Shown here: piece by piece, positions 1 through 5,038 of the stretch
How the letters are laid out: each line of letters starts with the position of its first letter
Numbering within the stretch: position 1 is the stretch's first letter
Assembly: GCA_046545955.1 (NCBI GenBank)
Contig: JBKGYS010000162.1
Span: forward strand, 1-5,038
Direction of reading: 5' to 3'
DNA length: 5,038 nucleotides
Source of the DNA: SLAN01 sp046545955
GTDB taxonomy: Bacteria; Spirochaetota; Spirochaetia; DSM-27196; SKKC01
Notes under the pieces: generated by a model
What the model saw: the letters and a program-made list of their open reading frames with translations, nothing else
Database searches by the model: none
Told to the model about the DNA's origin: nothing
Translations under genes and position numbers: made by a program

Positions 1-960
1 CCGATTAGCGGGGAGTTCGAGCAGATCGCGGATATCCTCGGGCGTCTCGGGAATACTCACGCCGAGCCATCCAAATTCCACCTCACCGCTTTCGATGAAC
101 TGATCGATCGCACGTTTGGCGTTGTTAATGGGAATCGAAAACCCCAGACCCACGCTTCCACCGGTTTGGGTCGTAATCCAGGTGTTGATGCCCACAACCT
201 CTCCGGCGAGATTGACCAGCGGGCCGCCCGAGTTACCACGATTGATTGCGGCGTCGGTCTGGATGAAGTCGCTTATGTTTCCGGCCGGCCCGCCCATTCG
301 TCCGGTCGCGCTTACTATTCCGGCGGTCACGCTGCTCTGGAAGCCGAACGGGCTTCCCATCGCGAGAACCCAGTCACCGATCTGAAGATCGTCGGAGTCA
401 CCGAGCTGAGCAACCGGCAAATCTTCGCTTGTTTCGAACTCGATAAGCGCAAGGTCGCGGCGACTGTCGTTGCCGACTACGTCTCCGGTGTATTCGGTGA
501 GATCGTTCAGCGTAACGGTGATTTCGGACGCGTTGCCAATAACATGATCGTTCGTGAGCACGTAGTATGTGTCGCCGTCTTGCCGAACGATAACGCCACT
601 CCCGAGACCGGGTGGTCTCATATCGGGCGGGTCGGGGGAATCATCAGGGCCTTCGTCCTCCGGTTCGCCGAAGAAGAAATCGAACCATGGCGAATCCCCA
701 TTGCCCGCCTGCGCTTCGCTACTCGCTTCGAGTTCGACCACCGACGGAAGCGTTCGCGAAGAGACTTCGCGGAACGATGCCTGAAGCCGTTCCGCTTCCG
801 CCGTATTACCGTCCTGCCGGCCTGCCGCGCGATCGCCCGGGTTGGGACCGGTGGCGCAACTGAAAAGCACCATCGAAAGCGCGAACCCGACGATCCCGCC
901 GGTAAAAACGAGATTCAGAAGAAAAAACCGCCTTGAGTAAAACATCTTGCGACTGTTCAT
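1..960 (-). CDS. htrA: HtrA/DegP-type envelope serine protease, 3' end cut by window edge
   Basis: This is an ATP-independent serine protease/chaperone that degrades or holds misfolded proteins in the periplasm. The frame is open from an ATG at 960 to the left edge and gives 320 residues. The trypsin-like triad is intact: His139 in LTNDHVIGNA, Asp169 in RRDLALIEF and Ser244 in GNSGGPLV, with the family motif DAAINRGNSGG before it. A PDZ domain begins near residue 296 (FGWLGVSI) and is cut off, so the number of PDZ domains (one or two) cannot be seen. The N-terminus has Arg/Lys residues, a hydrophobic stretch at about 12-34 and Cys35 in LFSC, a relaxed spirochaete-style lipobox. The protein may be a lipoprotein or a signal-anchored protein. 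Residues 98-117 form an acidic, Pro-rich segment in place of the DegP LA loop, without its cysteines. The start is chosen because it is the most upstream in-frame ATG and has AGGA 9 nt before it; Met6 is an alternative. The gene follows map after 128 bp. Confidence 0.95.
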   Translation of the reverse strand, partial: MNSRKMFYSRRFFLLNLVFTGGIVGFALSMVLFSCATGPNPGDRAAGRQDGNTAEAERLQASFREVSSRTLPSVVELEASSEAQAGNGDSPWFDFFFGEPEDEGPDDSPDPPDMRPPGLGSGVIVRQDGDTYYVLTNDHVIGNASEITVTLNDLTEYTGDVVGNDSRRDLALIEFETSEDLPVAQLGDSDDLQIGDWVLAMGSPFGFQSSVTAGIVSATGRMGGPAGNISDFIQTDAAINRGNSGGPLVNLAGEVVGINTWITTQTGGSVGLGFSIPINNAKRAIDQFIESGEVEFGWLGVSIPETPEDIRDLLELPANR

Positions 961-969
961 GAGCGCGTG

Positions 970-973
970 TCCT
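970..973 (-). promoter_or_regulatory. Ribosome binding site of htrA
   Basis: AGGA (within ACAGGA on the minus strand) lies 9 nt upstream of the ATG at 960. It supports this start over the in-frame Met6 codon at 945, which has no good Shine-Dalgarno sequence before it. Confidence 0.55.
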
Positions 974-980
974 GTTGTGA

Positions 981-995
981 GGCGGTTTTCCCGCC
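981..995 (-). other. Small hairpin in the htrA leader
   Basis: On the minus strand, GGCGG-GAAAA-CCGCC can form a 5-bp GC-only stem with a 5-nt loop. It ends 20 nt upstream of the htrA ATG and just before the AGGA ribosome binding site. No T-run follows, so it is not an intrinsic terminator. It could stabilise the leader or influence initiation, or it could be chance. Confidence 0.3.
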
Positions 996-1088
996 GAAAG
1001 ATATACCCCAAAGATACGAAACAAAGTCAGGTTCTGCCACCCGTTGCGTGTCCAGAGTGCATTACCAATCGAAATTCAGGCTGATGTC

Positions 1089-1859
1089 TTATTCGGCTCG
1101 ACGGGTCAAAATCTCGGTCCACCCGTCATGAATCGCGATAGTGTGCTCAAAATGAACAGACACCGAGTCGTCCGCGGTTACAACCGTCCAATCGTCATCG
1201 AGAACCTCCACGTCGTCTTTCCCGAGGTTAACCATCGGCTCTATGGCAAGGACCATTCCCGGCTTTAAGCGCGGGTTGGGTCCCCGCCCCACGTAGTTCG
1301 GCACCTGGGGGTCTTCATGGAGGTTCAAGCCGACCCCATGGCCGCAATAAGGCCGGACAATACCGTAGGAGTGCGGAACAATATGATCGTAGATTGCCCG
1401 CGAGATATCTTTAACCCGGTTGCCCGCAACCGCCGCCTCTATGCCACGGTACAGGCTCTCCTCGGTGACCTGCATCAGCCGGCGCACGTCGGTTCCCGGA
1501 TCGCCGGCAGCGACGGTAAGCGCCGAATCGCTGAAGAAGCCGTCGAGTTCGATCCCGCAGTCAATGCTGACAACATCCCCCTCCTCGAGCGGAGTATTAT
1601 CGGGAATACCGTGAATGACTGCGCTGTTCAACGAAAAGCAGATTGACGCGGGAAACCCGTGATATCCGAGAAACGCCGGCTTGCCTCCGTTTTTTTCGAT
1701 ATGTTCGCGGGCGACTGCGTCGATATCTGTCGGAAGAGCCCCGGGGACTACAAGCTTTTTAATTTTCGATAGCGTCTCTGCAAGCAGTTCACACGAAGCG
1801 CGGATCCCCGCCATCTGGCGTTCGTTCTTGAGTCGAATACTCGATTTCTCAAACAGCAT
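1089..1859 (-). CDS. map: Type I methionine aminopeptidase
   Basis: This cytoplasmic metalloenzyme removes the initiator methionine from new proteins whose second residue is small. The 256 residues match the usual length of the short bacterial type Ia form, with no N-terminal zinc-finger extension. All dinuclear metal ligands are visible: Asp100 (in SIDCG), Asp111 (FFSDSA), His174 (GHGVG), Glu207 (AIEPMVN) and Glu238 (HFEHT). The substrate-side histidines His83 (VIHGIP) and His181 (LHEDP) are also present, so the enzyme should be active. The ATG at 1859-1857 directly follows the TGA of the upstream TPR gene (TGAATG), with no spacer. AGGA at 1864-1867 and AGGAG at 1871-1875, inside the end of the upstream gene, can serve as the ribosome binding site. 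This implies translational coupling and a shared transcript. The stop is TAA. Confidence 0.97.
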   Translation of the reverse strand: MLFEKSSIRLKNERQMAGIRASCELLAETLSKIKKLVVPGALPTDIDAVAREHIEKNGGKPAFLGYHGFPASICFSLNSAVIHGIPDNTPLEEGDVVSIDCGIELDGFFSDSALTVAAGDPGTDVRRLMQVTEESLYRGIEAAVAGNRVKDISRAIYDHIVPHSYGIVRPYCGHGVGLNLHEDPQVPNYVGRGPNPRLKPGMVLAIEPMVNLGKDDVEVLDDDWTVVTADDSVSVHFEHTIAIHDGWTEILTRRAE

Positions 1860-3533
1860 TCAGTCCTGATCTCCTGTTACTCGCCGGAGCATTCTCGCGC
1901 GCGCCGAAGAAGGGTTTGCCTCAAGTGCTCTTTCGGCAAGATCATTCGCCTGCGTTCCCTTTCCCCGAACGAGCGCGGTTTCCCCTGCACGAATGTAGAT
2001 TGCAGCCACTCGATCGGCCGCTGCTCCTTCCGTTTTCGCCCGATCGAGCGCTGTTTCGAAGGCGTTAAACGCGTCACCATACCGACGGTCGGAAAACAAT
2101 GCAAGGGCGAAGTTGTACTGCTCCTTCCATCCTTGAGGCTCGGATTCGCCGTACGCACCAACTGCCGCCTCCGTGTCGCCGTTCGCCACCGCGAGTGCCG
2201 CTTCGAGCCCTCTGCGCCACGGGGCGTCCCGCACGGCGCTATGGCTACGAAGAACTTCAAGTCCCGTGCGATCGCCGGCGCGTGCCGCCCTTGCAGCCAG
2301 CTCTGCGGCAAGGTCACCGGATTCCGGGAAACGTTCGAGAAGCTCCCATAGCGCCGTGCGTCTCCTTGCAGCCGCAATTCGGTGATTCCACAGAATCTGC
2401 GCGAGAGCCAGCCGCTCGTCGTCCTGCTCTTCGCGAGCGTCCTCCGTCTGTGAAAGAACTTCGAGGCTTGAATCGTAATCACCAACCCGCCGAAACGTCG
2501 CGGCAAGGTTCAACGCTATCCGAGTATCCTCTTCCCGGACATTCAACCCCTGCTCGAGCCATTGAATTGCTTCTCTCGAGTCCGAGGAAAGCTCTGCGAG
2601 CCCTAGGTACGGCACCGCCGAGTAGCCCGGATCGGCCGCAGCCGCATCGGCGAGCAAAAGCTCGCGCTCGGACGTATTCTGCTGCAGAGCCGCGAGATCC
2701 GCCCTGGCAAGCAGGATGGAGGGCTTACCCTGGTCATCTGACGGAACTCGTGCTAACGCCCGTTCGGCCCTTGAAATGGCATCGTGGTCACCGGAGAGAG
2801 CATCCTCTACCTCGACGAGGAAGTGTAACTCTGCCGTTCGATCACTGCGCGGCAACTCATCGAGCAGGCTTACCCCCTTCTCCCGTTCATCCGAGCGCAA
2901 AGCTTCGAGCACTGCGTTGTGGCCGAATGGCAGCGAGCGTGTCGATTGCCACGCCGAGCGCAGGGAATCGAAGTCTCCGTCGGCGATCGCATCGACAACA
3001 TGGACGCTCGCGAAATCCCCTTCCGGTCTGCGGTCGGTCTCGCCGCGCAGCCACAACTCGGCGTCTATACTCGCGAACTCTCCGCGCGGGAGGAAGGTCG
3101 CCTGTTCGGCAGCTTCCTCATCGCGTCCGGCCTCGAGCAGAAGTAACGAATAAATCGCCCGCAGACGTCCGGAGGACGGCACCGACTCTGTCGCGCGTGC
3201 GGCGATGCGTGTGGAAAGCATTTGCGTATTCCGGCCGGGCGCTTCTCGTTCCATGTCGACTCTTCGTGCTTGGTCGACTCTTCGCGCTTGCTCGATAAAC
3301 GGAATCCAGGACCGCTCATCGGTGAAGCCCGATCCCGCTACCGATTCGAGGACCGAGGCTGCGTTATCCCATCGCTCGAGCGCGATATACCGTTCCACGC
3401 GTGCTCGCGTTTCCACGACCTCGCGTTCGATGCGGTCTCGGTAGAGTGACTGCCCGACCAGAACGAAGATCGTTCCACTTACTGCAACCGCAAGGGTTAG
3501 CAAACCGCCGACCAGCACGGCCCGCCGCGTCAT
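1860..3533 (-). CDS. Membrane-anchored TPR-like protein of unknown function
   Basis: I do not recognise a characterised family. The 557-residue product begins with a short basic tail (MTRR) and one hydrophobic helix at about 5-28, followed by charged residues. This predicts an inner-membrane anchor with the body in the periplasm. The rest is Ala/Glu/Arg/Leu-rich helical repeats. TPR-like units are visible near residues 335-365 (LAATFRRVGDYDSSLEVL), 470-500 (YNFALALFSDRRYGDAFNAF) and 505-540 (ending LAERALEANP). No cysteine is present. TPR arrays usually bind other proteins, so a scaffold or envelope-assembly role is inferred only from fold and from neighbours (parvulin, HtrA). The ATG at 3533 overlaps the nusB TGA by 1 nt (TGATG) and lies 4 nt after GGAGG. 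A GTG one codon upstream (3536) is possible but only 1 nt from GGAGG. An 18-bp tandem duplication gives QARRVDQARRVD near residues 82-93. From memory, its position matches Borrelia BB0106. Confidence 0.88.
   Translation of the reverse strand: MTRRAVLVGGLLTLAVAVSGTIFVLVGQSLYRDRIEREVVETRARVERYIALERWDNAASVLESVAGSGFTDERSWIPFIEQARRVDQARRVDMEREAPGRNTQMLSTRIAARATESVPSSGRLRAIYSLLLLEAGRDEEAAEQATFLPRGEFASIDAELWLRGETDRRPEGDFASVHVVDAIADGDFDSLRSAWQSTRSLPFGHNAVLEALRSDEREKGVSLLDELPRSDRTAELHFLVEVEDALSGDHDAISRAERALARVPSDDQGKPSILLARADLAALQQNTSERELLLADAAAADPGYSAVPYLGLAELSSDSREAIQWLEQGLNVREEDTRIALNLAATFRRVGDYDSSLEVLSQTEDAREEQDDERLALAQILWNHRIAAARRRTALWELLERFPESGDLAAELAARAARAGDRTGLEVLRSHSAVRDAPWRRGLEAALAVANGDTEAAVGAYGESEPQGWKEQYNFALALFSDRRYGDAFNAFETALDRAKTEGAAADRVAAIYIRAGETALVRGKGTQANDLAERALEANPSSARARMLRRVTGDQD
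1864..1875 (-). promoter_or_regulatory. Ribosome binding site of map, inside the TPR gene
   Basis: Two purine-rich blocks, AGGAG (1871-1875) and AGGA (1864-1867), lie in the last codons of the upstream gene, 11 and 4 nt before the map ATG. Neither spacing is ideal. With the TGAATG junction, this suggests that ribosomes finishing the TPR gene re-initiate at map. Confidence 0.5.
3255..3290 (-). repeat. 18-bp tandem duplication in the TPR gene
   Basis: Two adjacent 18-bp units at 3255-3272 and 3273-3290 (plus strand GTCGACTCTTCGTGCTTG and the same with TCGC for TCGT) differ at one base. They lie in frame and encode two successive QARRVD units. The single difference is synonymous. The length keeps the reading frame, so unit gain or loss would change the protein by six residues at a time. 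Confidence 0.9.
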
Positions 3534-3964
3534 CACGCCTCCGTATGCTCGGCTGCTTTGTGGATACCATCGAGTACGCCATTAACAAATCGGTACGAAT
3601 CGCTCGATCCGAACTCTTTCGCGAGCACAATCGCCTCGTCGATCGTAACCGATGGTGGTATAGAGGATTCATAAACGAGTGCGTAGACACTGATCCTGAG
3701 AATGGACAAATCCACCTTCGATATACGCGCGAAATCCCAGTGGTCGAGCTGTCTTCGAATGAGTTCGTCGATTTCATTGATTCGCTCGAGAGTTCCACCG
3801 ACGAGCAACCTGGCGAATGCGAGTCCCTGTGCACGCTCTTGCTCGGGCATTTCGGACTGCTCGTACCATGGAAAATCATAAAGCGGCAACGCCTGGCTAT
3901 TGCTGTGTTCCCACGCGTACAACGCCTGAAAGGCGAGCACTCGTCCCTGCCGACGTACACCCAT
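3533..3964 (-). CDS. nusB: Transcription antitermination factor NusB
   Basis: NusB binds boxA RNA together with ribosomal protein S10 (NusE) and forms part of the antitermination complex that keeps RNA polymerase elongating through rRNA operons. The 143-residue product has the usual family length and all-helical pattern. The N-terminus MGVRRQGRVLAFQALYAWE fits the conserved basic RNA-binding start. ISKVDLSILRISVYAL (81-96), the IPPSVTIDEAIVLAKEFG stretch (102-119) and FVNGVLD (126-132) are family hallmarks. The ATG at 3964 is chosen because family homology begins there. In-frame GTG (3976) and TTG (3988) codons could add 4 or 8 residues (VERV repeats) that do not look like NusB. No strong Shine-Dalgarno sequence precedes any of them. 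The upstream parvulin stop lies 17 nt before the ATG, and the TGA overlaps the start of the TPR gene. Confidence 0.95.
   Translation of the reverse strand: MGVRRQGRVLAFQALYAWEHSNSQALPLYDFPWYEQSEMPEQERAQGLAFARLLVGGTLERINEIDELIRRQLDHWDFARISKVDLSILRISVYALVYESSIPPSVTIDEAIVLAKEFGSSDSYRFVNGVLDGIHKAAEHTEA
3538..3542 (-). promoter_or_regulatory. Ribosome binding site of the TPR gene, inside nusB
   Basis: GGAGG on the minus strand lies within the last codons of nusB. It is 4 nt from the ATG at 3533 and only 1 nt from the GTG at 3536. The spacing favours the ATG and a TGATG stop-start overlap with nusB, typical of coupled translation. Confidence 0.65.
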
Positions 3965-3987
3965 TCTCTCTACCACTCTCTCTACCA
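3964..3987 (-). repeat. 12-bp tandem duplication at the parvulin-nusB junction
   Basis: On the minus strand, TGGTAGAGAGAG (3987-3976) is followed directly by TGGTAGAGAGAA (3975-3964), with one mismatch in 12. Each copy holds a TAG stop in the parvulin frame, giving two in-frame stops four codons apart. Each copy also ends in a nusB-frame start codon: GTG at 3976 after the first and ATG at 3964 after the second. The unit is a multiple of three, so both starts share the nusB frame. Confidence 0.9.
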
Positions 3988-5038
3988 ATCCAGATTGTCT
4001 TCGTTGACGGTAATTTCCGCCTCTTCGCGCAACCTTTCAAGTACCGAGTTGGTGGCTTCGGCGAACTCCTGCTGCATTCTGTTGTTCATTATGTACTGCC
4101 GAATGTTTTCCCGCACGGTCACCGATTGTCCGGGTACGAGTGGATCATCGAGATCGAGAAACCGGCGTTCCCGCTTATCGGTAATGCGCACGATGTGAAA
4201 GCCGACCTGCGACTCGTGAACACCGGACACCTCACCGTCCTCGAGTTCAAATACGGTATCAATGAAATCGCTTCCGAGTTGCTGTCGGAGTTGCCGATCG
4301 TTCTGGGCCAAATAGCCGAAGTCCGCTCGTCCGAGCTCGTCGGATTCCTCCGCGCGCTCGTATGCTTGTTCAAACGAGATACTGTCGTCCGAAACTTCCG
4401 AGTAGAGCTCCTCGATGGTCTCGCGTGCGGAGGAGCGCTCCGAGTCGTCGAGCTCGCGAGCGTCGACGTACACGTGATCGAAGCGTACCATCTCGGGATT
4501 TATAAACTCCTGCACATTTTCATTATACACCGAACGAATCTCGTCCTCCGAGGGCTCTTCCATATCCGCGAATCGTTCCTGTTCGGCTTGCTGAATATAG
4601 CGCTGCTGCAGAAGCTGCTTTTCAAGCTCGTCGCGGTACTCATCGTATTCGATGCCCAGTTCCTGCTCGACGAGCATTTCGAATTGCTCCTGGCTCGCCC
4701 GCGACCCGAGCGACTGACGCTCCTGTTCGATCCGCTGCTCGAGTTCCTGATCCGAGATGCTTACGCCATCCCGTTCGGCCGCCTGTTCGATGAGTTCCTC
4801 ATTAATCATAATGTCGAGCACTTCGCGGCGTTCGTCGGATGAGAGTTCGCGTCCGGACTGCGATTCGTACAATTCGATTTGTGAGCGTAACGCGCGTTGA
4901 CCGATATTCGCCGTTGTCGTAAGGCGAACGCGCGCTACCGAGCGGTCGAGAACCTGCGCGTGCGCACCATCGCCCGGAAACAGCATAAATACAAAGGCAG
5001 CAAAAAACAAAAGAAGCAGAATGCTTGAACGGCGTAGG
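3982..5038 (-). CDS. Secreted parvulin-type peptidyl-prolyl isomerase/chaperone (SurA/PrsA-like), 5' end cut by window edge
   Basis: This is probably a periplasmic folding factor for exported or outer-membrane proteins. The frame runs from the right edge to a TAG at 3984-3982 and shows 351 residues. No ATG lies in the visible N-terminus. The frame begins LRRSSILLLLFF, a signal-peptide core, so the true start lies outside the window and a TTG at 5010 should not be used. Signal peptidase I cleavage is likely at AHA-Q (visible residues 25-28). Next comes a SurA-N-like helical chaperone region (about 30-160), with ELIEQAAERDGVSISDQEL typical of the family and a Glu/Gln-rich, possibly coiled-coil part. 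A single parvulin domain (about 180-285) follows, with histidines at 188 (RFDHVYV) and 281 (GFHIVRI) and the motif ADFGYL in place of the usual GGDLGW. A C-terminal helix follows. With that altered motif, catalytic activity is uncertain. No lipobox is visible. Confidence 0.9.
   Translation of the reverse strand, partial: LRRSSILLLLFFAAFVFMLFPGDGAHAQVLDRSVARVRLTTTANIGQRALRSQIELYESQSGRELSSDERREVLDIMINEELIEQAAERDGVSISDQELEQRIEQERQSLGSRASQEQFEMLVEQELGIEYDEYRDELEKQLLQQRYIQQAEQERFADMEEPSEDEIRSVYNENVQEFINPEMVRFDHVYVDARELDDSERSSARETIEELYSEVSDDSISFEQAYERAEESDELGRADFGYLAQNDRQLRQQLGSDFIDTVFELEDGEVSGVHESQVGFHIVRITDKRERRFLDLDDPLVPGQSVTVRENIRQYIMNNRMQQEFAEATNSVLERLREEAEITVNEDNLDW

Larger units (their letters stand above)
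961..1088 (-). promoter_or_regulatory. map-htrA intergenic gap, possible htrA promoter
   Basis: This is the only real gap between genes in the window (128 bp). On the minus strand it has no GC stem followed by a T-run after the map stop, so read-through from map into htrA is plausible. A TATATC box at 1000-1005 could be a -10 element. The nearest -35-like hexamer, CTGACT at 1025-1030, lies 19 nt away, which is long and a weak match. AGAACC at 1030-1035 loosely resembles the -35 element of envelope-stress ECF sigma promoters, but no matching -10 at the usual spacing is convincing. A promoter here would allow stress induction of htrA apart from the operon. It is only a candidate. Confidence 0.25.

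Noticed and set aside
166..936. Plus-strand open frame of 256 codons opposite htrA
   Set aside because: The minus-strand frame encodes a full HtrA protease domain with its triad. The plus-strand frame shows no family features.
981..995. Hairpin as an intrinsic terminator after map
   Set aside because: The stem is only 5 bp and no T-run follows on either strand.
965..1053. GCGTGTCC twice (965-972 and 1046-1053) as an operator pair
   Set aside because: An 8-bp direct repeat 81 bp apart is plausible by chance and is not a palindrome or a known operator.
2099..3298. Long plus-strand open frame (399 codons)
   Set aside because: It lies wholly antisense to the TPR gene and has an Arg/Pro/Ser-rich composition typical of a shadow frame, without recognisable motifs or a ribosome binding site.
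3364..3960. Minus-strand frame beyond the parvulin stop (read-through extension or separate gene)
   Set aside because: Two TAG stops separate it from the parvulin, and it overlaps nusB in another frame. Its Arg/Ser-rich composition fits a shadow frame.
3401..4198. Plus-strand open frame of 265 codons across the nusB region
   Set aside because: It spans the antisense of three well-supported genes and their junctions and has no protein signature.
3817..4842. Long plus-strand open frame (341 codons), Leu/Phe/Val-rich as if a membrane protein
   Set aside because: It is codon-aligned antisense to the parvulin gene. Glu, Asp and Gln codons read backwards become Leu, Phe, Val and Ile, which explains both the open frame and its hydrophobicity.

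Overview
The window is a tightly packed bacterial gene block, with every supported gene on the minus strand. In transcription order (high to low coordinate) it holds: a secreted SurA/PrsA-type parvulin chaperone (3982-5038, its start beyond the right edge), nusB (3533-3964), a membrane-anchored TPR-like protein of unknown function (1860-3533), methionine aminopeptidase map (1089-1859), and an envelope HtrA/DegP-type serine protease (1-960, its C-terminal PDZ part cut by the left edge). The first four genes meet with overlaps or zero spacing, so they very probably share one transcript. htrA follows map after a 128-bp gap that has no convincing terminator, and it may be read from the same transcript, from its own promoter, or from both.

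The likely source is a spirochaete. The order parvulin - nusB - hypothetical TPR - map - htrA matches, from memory, Borrelia burgdorferi BB0108 to BB0104, and htrA-map adjacency is also known from Treponema. HtrA has a relaxed, spirochaete-like lipobox. GC content looks moderately high (about 55-60% by eye), and the secreted proteins are strongly acidic and Glu/Gln/Asp-rich. This would suit a free-living, perhaps salt- or alkali-adapted member of the Spirochaeta group rather than a host-restricted Borrelia or Treponema. That assignment is inference from memory, not a search result.

Three of the five products act in or face the envelope: the parvulin (periplasmic folding factor), the TPR protein (inner-membrane anchor with a periplasmic body) and HtrA (periplasmic quality-control protease and chaperone). 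The other two are housekeeping proteins: NusB (rRNA antitermination) and Map (N-terminal Met removal). The block therefore links envelope protein quality control to basic gene expression.

I found no RNA genes, mobile elements, CRISPR arrays or clearly new biological system. The points most worth a second look are the uncharacterised TPR protein, a 12-bp tandem duplication that copies both the parvulin stop codon and the nusB start context, an in-frame 18-bp tandem duplication inside the TPR gene, and the unusual N-terminus of HtrA. The large plus-strand open frames are antisense shadows.
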